NCBI GenBank assembly: GCA_963702565.1
Contig: CAVPDE010000016.1
Location: forward strand, 124,001-188,000
Direction of reading: 5' to 3'
Length of the DNA: 64,000 nucleotides
Source of the DNA: CAVPDE01 sp963702565
GTDB taxonomy: Bacteria; Desulfobacterota; DSM-4660; Desulfatiglandales; HGW-15
Of the stretch, positions 43,544 to 51,253 are shown piece by piece. Position 1 is the first letter of the stretch. Each line of letters opens with the position of its first letter. The notes beneath the pieces are model-generated. The model saw only the letters and a list, made by a program, of their open reading frames with translations. It was not told the DNA's origin and did not search any database. Position numbers and translations under genes: made by a program.

Positions 43544-45184
43544 CTAGAATTTCGGTGCCGCAAGACCGAGGTCCTGGGCTATGACTTTGTAGCAGTTGTA
43601 GCTCGAGCCGCGTCCGATGCCTGGGCCTCCGTAGACCCCCGATGAACACTGATAGAGGTTCTTGACAAAAGTTTTGTACCCACCGGGAATGCCCCTGAAG
43701 CGGCCGTTCTGAACGCCGGCCATATTGCCTTCACACCAACCCCCTTCTTTCATGTCCAGATGAGTGTCCTGGATATCCGCAGGGTTGGTGATCCGGTGGA
43801 CAATGAGGTTGTCTTTCGTCATGTTCGGAGCATACTCCGACCACACCTCGAAAAGCACGTCTACGAACTGCTCGGTCATCTGTTTCCATTCCTTCCTGGA
43901 AAAGAGCCTTGCAGGACAGGTAAACTCTTCCACATGCAAAGAGTGTTTTCCCGCAGGCACCCTGCTGGGATCCCAAATGCTGTCCGGGGCGGTGAGGATA
44001 AACATCTTGGAAGGAATGCCCAGCAGATAAATCTCGTGCTGGTATTTGTCTTCGATGAAGCCGAGGTCTTTGGGTGCAAAGTAGGTCCGGGGCGTGGCGT
44101 TGATGTCGGGGTTATCCTTGGCGGCCTTGTATTTGGGAAGCTCATGAACTCCCACGGTTCCCCAGAACAGCTCGCCTCGATCGAACTGGTAGACCCGGGC
44201 CTTGCGTTTCATGACGTCCGTGATCTTGTCTTCCCCGATCAAGCGCAGAAAAAGCTGAGGGGAGGCATTGTCCGAGACCACCAGCTGCTTGGCCGTGACC
44301 TCTGTGCCGTCCAGAAGTTTCACGCCTTTGGCTTTGCCGTTTTCAATGAGCACCTTTTGGACTTCCGAATTGATGTGGTACTCGATGCCCATTTTCTTGC
44401 CCACGGAAACCAGCGAGTTGGTGATTGCCTGGGTGCCGCCTTTGGCAATGGCAGCCGTTTCCCAACCCAGGGTCAGGTGAATCGTCGCAATCGTCACCAT
44501 GATGCCGGGCACATCTTCGGGAAAGCAGCCCCAGGAGGTCAGGAATCCTCTCAAGGTGAGAATTCTCAGCTCATCGCTTTCAAAGAAATAGCGGGCGATT
44601 TGCTTGCACGTCATGAACTGCATGGGCAGTTCCAGACCGCTGTCCGGGTCGTCGAAAAGCGCTTCCAGGGGGTCAGGAGTTCCCCACGGCGTGGGTGGAG
44701 AATATCGGTACTTGTGAAAGGCTGCGCGCCACTTGTTCTTGTATTTCTCCGTGAGATCGAGATAGGTTTCCGCATCGACCTTGGAAAACCGCTTAATCTG
44801 ATCGTAGGTCTTCTTCACGTTCGCTTCATTGTACTTGGTTTCCCCTGTTTTGGGATCGACCACGGTAAAGGCCGCATAAGCCACATAACTGGTCCCGTCA
44901 TCAAAGATGATGGCTTCATTGGTGTCCGGAAACGTGTACTCCAGACCTTCTTGCCGAAGGTTGAACTCTTTGTAACCCGGGTGACCGTAGAAACGGGTGA
45001 AATGGGCGCAGAAATTTCCGCGAAATCCCGGAGAAGGAAGATCCTCGGTGATCGCTCCTCCGCCTAAGTGGTCCAGACGCTCAAAAACCCCGACCTTCAT
45101 TCCAGCTTTGGCCAGGTAGGGAGCGATGATCGTCCCATGGTGCCCTCCTCCGATAATTACCGCATCGTAAACTTTGTCTGCCAT
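43544..45184 (-). CDS. CrtI/PYROXD2-like FAD-dependent oxidoreductase
   Basis: A 546-residue flavoprotein of the COG1233 (phytoene desaturase-like) superfamily. The N-terminal dinucleotide fold reads VIIGGGHHGTIIAPYLAKAGMKVGVFERLDHLGGGA; the C-terminal FAD motif lies around GNMAGVQNGRFRGIPGGYKTFVKNLYQCSSGVYGGPGIG. The GGGHHG variant and the length are like PYROXD2-type proteins rather than true carotenoid desaturases. It is the last gene behind etfA and etfB, so it probably oxidises an unidentified substrate and hands electrons to ETF. GAGGAGG precedes ATG 45184. Confidence 0.82.
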   Translation of the reverse strand: MADKVYDAVIIGGGHHGTIIAPYLAKAGMKVGVFERLDHLGGGAITEDLPSPGFRGNFCAHFTRFYGHPGYKEFNLRQEGLEYTFPDTNEAIIFDDGTSYVAYAAFTVVDPKTGETKYNEANVKKTYDQIKRFSKVDAETYLDLTEKYKNKWRAAFHKYRYSPPTPWGTPDPLEALFDDPDSGLELPMQFMTCKQIARYFFESDELRILTLRGFLTSWGCFPEDVPGIMVTIATIHLTLGWETAAIAKGGTQAITNSLVSVGKKMGIEYHINSEVQKVLIENGKAKGVKLLDGTEVTAKQLVVSDNASPQLFLRLIGEDKITDVMKRKARVYQFDRGELFWGTVGVHELPKYKAAKDNPDINATPRTYFAPKDLGFIEDKYQHEIYLLGIPSKMFILTAPDSIWDPSRVPAGKHSLHVEEFTCPARLFSRKEWKQMTEQFVDVLFEVWSEYAPNMTKDNLIVHRITNPADIQDTHLDMKEGGWCEGNMAGVQNGRFRGIPGGYKTFVKNLYQCSSGVYGGPGIGRGSSYNCYKVIAQDLGLAAPKF

Positions 45185-45242
45185 GTCTTTACCTCCTCAT
45201 TGTTTTGTTGATGGGAATTTGAAACCACAGTGACTCCACGAC

Positions 45243-46037
45243 TTACCTCAGTTCTTTGAAAACCGCTGCCAGCTTGCCGGCCTTTTCTTCAGGGGATGCC
45301 CCTTCGATCAAGACACACTCCCTCTTCATGTCCGGGGGCGGAGAAAGCTCCGCAAGATTCACCGGCCGGAGGGCCTCCGCGGTGATGCCTAATTCCTTGG
45401 TCCCCCATTTCGGGATGGGCATGGGCCGCTTGAGGAGCATCAGCATCTTGCCCCTGGCCACATATCTCAGTTCCCCCACCTCGTTGCTCACCGTGACCAA
45501 GGCAGGAAGCCCGGCTTCAACCACCTCGTAGCCCACGGGAACAAGCTTTTCCACCTCGACGCAACCCTCCTTGACTTTTATGGAACGCGCCAGGCTGACC
45601 GACGGGATGCCGAGCATTTCCGCCAGGATCAGTCCCACCTGTCCGGAGTCCCAGTCGCCTGCCTGTCTCCCGGTCAGGATCAGGTCATACCCGCCGATCT
45701 TCTTGATGGCGGAGGCCAGCACATGAGCGATGGACCGGCTCTGAAGCCTTTCAAAAGCAGGGTCCTCCAGAAGGATCAGCGCGTCGGCGCCGGCGGCAAT
45801 CGATTTCCTGAGCACGGTATCGGAAACCTTTCTCCCCATGCTCAAGACCGTGATCTTTCCCCCCAGTTCCTCTTTGATCTTGATTGCAACCTCCAAGGCG
45901 TTTTCGTCATAGGGGCTGATCACGTCAGGAGCGTCCACGAGGACCTCCTTTTTCTCCGAATTGACGCTCACATTCGAGAAGGGAACTTCCGGGTCAGGGA
46001 TCTGTTTCGCACAAACGATGATTCTCACATCTTTCAT
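45243..46037 (-). CDS. etfB: Electron transfer flavoprotein, beta subunit
   Basis: A 264-residue protein: IIVCAKQIPDPEVPFSNV at the start, SPYDENALEVAIKIKEE, then DLILTGRQAGDWDSGQVGLILAEMLGIPSVS, the ETF beta signature. It binds AMP or FAD and contacts the partner dehydrogenase. GGAGG is located before ATG 46037, two bases past the etfA stop. The order etfA-etfB is reversed relative to most operons. The partners are probably the FAD oxidoreductase downstream and the membrane iron-sulfur protein upstream. Confidence 0.93.
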   Translation of the reverse strand: MKDVRIIVCAKQIPDPEVPFSNVSVNSEKKEVLVDAPDVISPYDENALEVAIKIKEELGGKITVLSMGRKVSDTVLRKSIAAGADALILLEDPAFERLQSRSIAHVLASAIKKIGGYDLILTGRQAGDWDSGQVGLILAEMLGIPSVSLARSIKVKEGCVEVEKLVPVGYEVVEAGLPALVTVSNEVGELRYVARGKMLMLLKRPMPIPKWGTKELGITAEALRPVNLAELSPPPDMKRECVLIEGASPEEKAGKLAAVFKELR

Positions 46038-46039
46038 GA

Positions 46040-47023
46040 TCACTCCTCCAGTTTCTTGATCAATGCAGGCAGGATTTCTTTGTAATCGGCTATGATCCCA
46101 TAGTCGGCCACCTTGAACATGTTGCAGCCCGCATCCGAATTGATGGCTATGATTCTCTTTGACCGGATCATTCCGACCAGGTGCTGAACCGCTCCTGAGA
46201 TGCCGATCGCCACATAAGCATCAGGGGAAATCATGGAACCGGTCAAGCCGACCTGGTGGTCGGAGGACAGCCAGCACTTGTCGACCACGGGTCTGCTGCA
46301 TCCGACCATCACATTCCCGTGGGTTTTGGCCATGACCTTGGCCAAGGCAATGAGCATGTCGAAATCCTCCTTGGCCGCAATGCCTCGGCCTCCGGAGATG
46401 ACAACGTTCGCCTTGTCCAGTTCAACGATTTCCTGCGCAACGGTTTTCAGGGATTTGACCTTGATCGCGGAATCATCGATCGCGGGCGTCAGTGCCGCAA
46501 TTTCGCTCTTCGTGGCTGTCTGCTCTATAGGCTCGAATGCCCCTTTCCGGACCGTGACGATCTGAGGACTGCCCTCCATCTTCAGGATGGCCACCGCATT
46601 GCCCCCGTAAATGGGTTTCGTGCGGATGAGCCCTTTGTCCGCAGGATCGATCTTCAGGCCGGTGCAATCGGTGGTCAGTTCCGTGTTCAGCCGATAGGCC
46701 AGCCTGGGGGCCACTTCCCTGCCCACGAACGAATGGCTGATGAGGAACACCTTGGGTGAAATCTGCTTGCACAGCCACTCCAGGGCCGCTACCCAGGCAT
46801 CCGGCTTGAAGTCCTTGAGCAAGGGATGCTCCAGCCGATAGACCTTGCTTAGTCCATAGGCGGCAACCGATTCGGCCACTGCGGCCGTTTCATGTCCTAC
46901 GACCACAGCCGACGCTCCGGTCCCCAAATCCTTGGCCAGACCGATTGCCCCTCGTATGAGTTCGAGGGTCTTTTTGTCCAAAGAACCCTCTTTGGTTTCA
47001 ACCAGTATCAATACGTCACTCAT
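46040..47023 (-). CDS. etfA: Electron transfer flavoprotein, alpha subunit
   Basis: A 327-residue protein. The N-terminal domain starts SDVLILVETKEGSLDKKTLEL; the C-terminal FAD domain has NVVISGGRGIAAKEDFDML, CSRPVVDKCWLSSDHQVGLTG, VAIGISGAVQHLVGM and IIAINSDAGCNMFKVADYGIIAD, all conserved in EtfA. ATG 47023 has GGAGGG upstream; the open frame extending to 47080 is not needed. It carries electrons as a heterodimer with EtfB to a quinone-linked oxidoreductase. Confidence 0.94.
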   Translation of the reverse strand: MSDVLILVETKEGSLDKKTLELIRGAIGLAKDLGTGASAVVVGHETAAVAESVAAYGLSKVYRLEHPLLKDFKPDAWVAALEWLCKQISPKVFLISHSFVGREVAPRLAYRLNTELTTDCTGLKIDPADKGLIRTKPIYGGNAVAILKMEGSPQIVTVRKGAFEPIEQTATKSEIAALTPAIDDSAIKVKSLKTVAQEIVELDKANVVISGGRGIAAKEDFDMLIALAKVMAKTHGNVMVGCSRPVVDKCWLSSDHQVGLTGSMISPDAYVAIGISGAVQHLVGMIRSKRIIAINSDAGCNMFKVADYGIIADYKEILPALIKKLEE

Positions 47024-47057
47024 CGCTATCAACCCTCCTTGTTGGTTATGGTTTGAA

Positions 47058-47254
47058 TTCAGGCCTTTGGCGATAACCAAAGGCGAATTCCGAAACCTGA
47101 ATGTCGAATATCGAACAAAGTTTACCCGCCTTCGGCGGCGCCAGAGGCGACCAGGGAATGTCGAATGATGAAGCTAAACCCCTCTGTCTTTTTCCTTCGG
47201 TGTTCGATATTCGCTATTCGATATTCTGCGGTTTACCCGCCTCGGGCGGGTTCG
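47058..47254. repeat. Dispersed palindromic element, copy 2 (inverted)
   Basis: Inverted copy of 34461-34630, between the EMO-like and etfA genes. It includes GTCGAATATCGAAC at one end, TTCGCTATTCGATATTC at the other, and GCCTTCGGCGGC in the core. The outermost part, CAGGCCTTTGG, is also shared. Confidence 0.75.
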
Positions 47255-47317
47255 CTTTTAGCTTTCTTTTCAGCTTGCGCAGAAGTTGCGACCTACAACC
47301 AAACTTCTTCCATAACG

Positions 47318-49354
47318 TTACTGTTTCGTGACAGCAGGCCCCGCCTGCTCCAATGCTTGCAGGACCAGTTCGTTGAGGTCCATGATCTTCAGTTCCTTTT
47401 CCAGTCCCAGGGTCTTCAAAGCATCTTCCAGCATGATGAGACACAGAGGACAGGCCGTGATCAGAATCTCTGCTCCGGTGGCCTGGGCTTCTTTCACCCG
47501 GATTTCGCTCATTCGCGCCTGGCCGTCCAGTTCCTTCCCCTGCCACATCCGTCCTCCTCCTGCGCCGCAGCAGAGGCTGTCAGGACCGTGGTGACTCATC
47601 TCGATCAGTTGGGTGCCGGGGATGGACCGAAGCACGTCCCTGGGTTCCTCGAAGATCCGATTGTGCCGTCCCAGGTAACACGGGTCATGGTAGGTGACCT
47701 TCCGGCTTCCGTTCTTTTTGAACTTGAGCTTGCCGGCGCCCACGAGTTCCCGCAAGAGCAAGGAATAATGCTTTACCTCAAATCCCTTTTCCTTGGGGTA
47801 TTCGTTGCGGAACGCGTGGAAGCAGTGGGGGGAGGAGGTGACCACGTCCTTAATCTCGTACTGGCCGAAAAGATCCATGCAGTTCATCTTCTTCTCTTCA
47901 AAAAGACCGATTTCTCCCGCCACCCTCGCGATGTCCCCACAGCACGGTTCCTTGTCGCCCAGAATGCCGTAGCGCACCCCGGCCTGTTTCAGGATAGACG
48001 AGAAGGACTTGGCTATAGCCTGGGCTCTTGCATCGATAGCGGTCGTGCATCCCACAAAATAGCAGAGATCCACATCGCCCCCGCCCTTTGCCAAGGCAGG
48101 GATATCCAAACCCTTTGTCCAGACAGACTTCTCCCTCTTGGAAGAAACCCAGGGGTTCTCGTAGTTGAAGAGCCTCTCCAGGGTCTGGTTCATGAGGTCA
48201 GGCACGCCGGTTCCCTCCTGGATCAGCAGGGCCCTCTTTCTCAGAACACTCTCGAAGGTCGCGCCGTACACTGGGCAGACCTCCAGGCATGCGGCACAGG
48301 TGGTGCAGTGCCAGGGCGCATTCGGATCGAGCGGATGATCCTTGGTGAGAAATCGGATATCTCCCGCAGGAGAGTGCTGCTGCCACAAGGCATGGACCGC
48401 GGCCTGCACAAAATCGCGGGGTGCGAAGGTCTCGCCTGCGCCTGCGGACGGGCAGGCTTGCACACAGCGACCGCATCGCATGCAGGCATCATAGAAGGCT
48501 ACATCGGCCAGCTTCAGCGGCACATCGAGAAAATCCAGCGACGCCTCGTCCGCATTCATCGATCCCTCTTCGGCCGCCGGCGGTGCCTCAAGCGGTTCCG
48601 GTAAAGCGGCGGCGCTTTCAGCGGGCGCTTCCGCAGAATGATGAAGGTAATAGGCCGCAGGCGCTCCCAGGACATGAAACAGTTTGGTGAAGGGGATGAC
48701 CGCAATGAATCCGAGACTCAAGAGCGCATGGCCCCACCACAGATAAGGATAGGTGGCTTCCGCAATGCCGGGGGACAGGAACCCGGCCGTCCATGCGCCG
48801 GCAAAAGACCAAGCGGCCCAGGCCGGCTTTTGCACTGCCAGCCTCACCCCTTCCAGAAGAAACCCGGAACACACCACGACCAACAGCCACAGGGGCACCA
48901 GAGCGTCTTCCAGCCTGCGCTCCAGCCTTGAAACCCGTTGAAGGTAACGGCGAACCAGGGCCCAGACGATCCCTGCCAGGAGGATCAGTCCGGCAATCTC
49001 CATGGAGATCTCAAAAAGAAGATGGCTCCACCCTGCCAGGAAGGAGAACAGATGCTCGTGGATCACGAGGATCGTGGTGCCGATGGTGAGGACGACGAAC
49101 CCCCAGAAGATAAAGGCATGCATGATGCCGGCCGGCACCTCGCCCTTGAGCACACGCAGACCCAGAACCACATCGGAAATCGTCTGCTTCAGGGCCTCAG
49201 GTGAAAAAGCGACCTTGCCTTTGGGCGCGCTTTTCAACCACACCTTCACGTGAACGGCAACACCCACCACCAGCAAAGCCATGGCCAAAGCAGCCAGCAC
49301 ATAAAAAAGCCAGCCTGCCTCGATCTTCCAGAAGAGCTCCCTCTCCGGTGTCAT
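47318..49354 (-). CDS. EMO-like membrane ETF:menaquinone oxidoreductase (HdrDE-type)
   Basis: A 678-residue membrane iron-sulfur protein. The N-terminal half has five or six membrane segments (first WLFYVLAALAMALLVVGVAV) with histidines suited to heme b. Two 4Fe-4S motifs follow: CMRCGRCVQACP and CTTCAACLEVCP. Then come two CCG domains: CYFVGC ... PCCGD and PCYLGRHN ... LCCGAGGGRMW. This is the DUF224/HdrD-related type shown in syntrophic bacteria to pass electrons from ETF to menaquinone (EMO). Its place directly before etfA and etfB supports that. The downstream gap holds a palindromic repeat. Confidence 0.88.
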   Translation of the reverse strand: MTPERELFWKIEAGWLFYVLAALAMALLVVGVAVHVKVWLKSAPKGKVAFSPEALKQTISDVVLGLRVLKGEVPAGIMHAFIFWGFVVLTIGTTILVIHEHLFSFLAGWSHLLFEISMEIAGLILLAGIVWALVRRYLQRVSRLERRLEDALVPLWLLVVVCSGFLLEGVRLAVQKPAWAAWSFAGAWTAGFLSPGIAEATYPYLWWGHALLSLGFIAVIPFTKLFHVLGAPAAYYLHHSAEAPAESAAALPEPLEAPPAAEEGSMNADEASLDFLDVPLKLADVAFYDACMRCGRCVQACPSAGAGETFAPRDFVQAAVHALWQQHSPAGDIRFLTKDHPLDPNAPWHCTTCAACLEVCPVYGATFESVLRKRALLIQEGTGVPDLMNQTLERLFNYENPWVSSKREKSVWTKGLDIPALAKGGGDVDLCYFVGCTTAIDARAQAIAKSFSSILKQAGVRYGILGDKEPCCGDIARVAGEIGLFEEKKMNCMDLFGQYEIKDVVTSSPHCFHAFRNEYPKEKGFEVKHYSLLLRELVGAGKLKFKKNGSRKVTYHDPCYLGRHNRIFEEPRDVLRSIPGTQLIEMSHHGPDSLCCGAGGGRMWQGKELDGQARMSEIRVKEAQATGAEILITACPLCLIMLEDALKTLGLEKELKIMDLNELVLQALEQAGPAVTKQ

Positions 49355-49383
49355 GAAACCTTTCCCTCTCTTTCCTGCCGGGA

Positions 49384-50049
49384 TTAAAACTTCTTCATCA
49401 TTTCGCTCATGAGATAAGGCACCTCAATGCGGCCTGTGGGAGCGAGAATCCGGCTGGCGTAATCCGTGGCCATCTCGTTCTTGAGCTTTCTCACGAGGCC
49501 TCTGAATTCCGGGGAGTCGATCGCCTTGGCGATGTCCACAATTCCCCTGGCCGTGGACTCGGACAGTATTTTGGCGCCTGTGCCGACCACCAGCCGCCAC
49601 CCTGCGGTGATCGGAATACCCAGTTTCTTCATTGCGGGGATGCACTCGTCCTTCACGAACCGGTAGTGATCTTCCTCTTTGCCGGGCAACACGTTGTAGT
49701 ACTGATTGAATTTCCACACGCCCGTCTGGATGCGGTAGGGGCCCTCCTGGATTTGAATTCGACCGGAGGGAGCCCAGACCTTGCTGCTGTATTTCCACGC
49801 ATACTCGAGCAGGCGGTTGGAGATGATCCGGTATTCTCTCGTGGCGAGGTTTTTGTGCAGGCTGTCCAGGCTCTCGACCTCTGCAACCGCCACGATCCTC
49901 GGCCCTTCTCCAACCACCACGTAGTAGCCGCCCACCAGGCGAATTCCCAGTTTCTGAAGCGTGGGGATATACTCGTTCGACACAAAGGTGGAGTACTCGT
50001 CAAACTTCCCGGGCATGATGTCCCAGTATTGGGTAAAAAGGATGGCCAT
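49384..50049 (-). CDS. Tandem NIPSNAP-like dimeric alpha/beta-barrel protein
   Basis: A 221-residue protein made of two similar halves of about 110 residues. The first half has FTQYWDIMPGKFDEYSTFV and LQKLGIRLVGGYYVVVGEG; the second has FNQYYNVLPGKEEDHYRFV and MKKLGIPITAGWRLVVGTG. This matches NIPSNAP/EthD-type ferredoxin-like folds, which bind small ligands or catalyse simple reactions as dimers; here one chain would form the pseudo-dimer. ATG 50049 has AAGGAG upstream. It sits between the PEP-synthase-like pair and the EMO-like gene, so it may handle the same substrate. Function unknown. Confidence 0.65.
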   Translation of the reverse strand: MAILFTQYWDIMPGKFDEYSTFVSNEYIPTLQKLGIRLVGGYYVVVGEGPRIVAVAEVESLDSLHKNLATREYRIISNRLLEYAWKYSSKVWAPSGRIQIQEGPYRIQTGVWKFNQYYNVLPGKEEDHYRFVKDECIPAMKKLGIPITAGWRLVVGTGAKILSESTARGIVDIAKAIDSPEFRGLVRKLKNEMATDYASRILAPTGRIEVPYLMSEMMKKF

Positions 50050-50137
50050 GAGATTTCTCCTTGGGCTAAAAGGCAGCCTCTGCTCTCCGAGTTCGTCCAT
50101 ACCCGTGGGGCAAACGGCACGAAGGGGGGTGCAGGGG

Positions 50138-51163
50138 CTAGAACTTGAAGACCCTCGTCATGAGTTCTGCAATGTATTCCGCGTCGTCTTCCCTTTTCTT
50201 GGTGAACTTCGCCGGTCGGGCCTGGACCCAAAAAATGTTCTCGGGGAAAGGGAGGTCGAAGTCCACAACCCACTCCATGTCCTGGGGGGTGTTGAAATGC
50301 TTCTCCACATCCAGGGAGACACGCACGATTTCCAGGACTTCTTCTTTGGAGAGACAAGGTTGATTCTGCATGTCTTGCGGCACGTCGCACGTTGCCGTCC
50401 CCGAGCTGCGGTAGACCACCATTTTTGGTTTCTGATTGACGGTGCTCTCGACATCCCGGGTCTCTTTGTCAACGAGGAAATGGTCGGGGTTGACCTCTCC
50501 GCTCACCACGCTTTCGCCCAGCCCCCAGTTGCCTTCGACAACAACCTTGGAGATGTCCCCCGTCGTGGGTAAAACGGTGAGCACAACGCCGGCGGACTTG
50601 GCGTTCACCATCTTGAGCACCGCCACCCCGATGGGCGCCTTGACCATCTCCATTCCTTTTTCGATGCGGAAGGCGATAGCCCTGGCCGTGAAAGCGCTTC
50701 CCCAGACCTTGATGACATGATTCGAGACCGCATCTTTTCCGAGCACATTCAGGAAGGTCTCCATCTGTCCCGGCATGCTCACCGATCCGCTGGAGCGAAC
50801 AGCCACCCGGACCTGGTCCATGCCGACTCTGGCGCACAGCTCATCGTAGCAGGCGTCGAGCTCCCTTTTCATGTCATAGGGCATCGGTTTTGCCTCGATG
50901 ATCCCCCGAATGAAGCGGCTGGCCTCGATCTGTTTTTCCACTTCCTTGAATCCGGCGGCACTGTCTTTCACATATCGCCTGATTTCTTCTCCAGCGCCGC
51001 TTTGCTCCATGAATTGCTCATACCCGTCAACGCATATGGCGAAGCCCGGCGGCACACGCATGCCCAACTGGGTCATTTCTCCCAGGTTGGCGCACTTCTT
51101 CCCGACCATGTCGTTGTGCTTGCTCCCCAGTTCATCAAACCAATAAATCCATTTGCTCGCCAT
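50138..51163 (-). CDS. PEP-synthase-like ATP-binding subunit (phenylphosphate synthase beta-like)
   Basis: A 341-residue protein corresponding to the N-terminal ATP-grasp domain of PEP synthase/PPDK: YWFDELGSKHNDMVGKKCANLGEMTQ, GMRVPPGFAICVDGYEQFM, VRVAVRSSGSVSMPGQMETFLNVLG, then NWGLGESVVSGEVNPDHFLVD. It lacks the phosphohistidine and PEP-binding domains, which makes it one half of a split enzyme with the gene just upstream. Phenylphosphate synthase of Thauera has exactly this split (PpsA and PpsB), using ATP to phosphorylate phenol to phenylphosphate, AMP and phosphate. The regulatory third subunit (PpsC) is not in the window. Confidence 0.82.
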   Translation of the reverse strand: MASKWIYWFDELGSKHNDMVGKKCANLGEMTQLGMRVPPGFAICVDGYEQFMEQSGAGEEIRRYVKDSAAGFKEVEKQIEASRFIRGIIEAKPMPYDMKRELDACYDELCARVGMDQVRVAVRSSGSVSMPGQMETFLNVLGKDAVSNHVIKVWGSAFTARAIAFRIEKGMEMVKAPIGVAVLKMVNAKSAGVVLTVLPTTGDISKVVVEGNWGLGESVVSGEVNPDHFLVDKETRDVESTVNQKPKMVVYRSSGTATCDVPQDMQNQPCLSKEEVLEIVRVSLDVEKHFNTPQDMEWVVDFDLPFPENIFWVQARPAKFTKKREDDAEYIAELMTRVFKF

Positions 51164-51253
51164 GAGATTCAGTCCTTTCCTTTTGGAGAGAGGCGGGTCA
51201 GGGGCTCCGATCCGTCAACAAGTCCCTGACCCGTCCTCCAAGGGAATCATGGG

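Noticed and set aside
43760..45067. 435-codon plus-strand open frame opposite the FAD oxidoreductase gene
   Set aside because: Antisense shadow produced by codon bias; the minus-strand gene has clear FAD motifs and a ribosome site.
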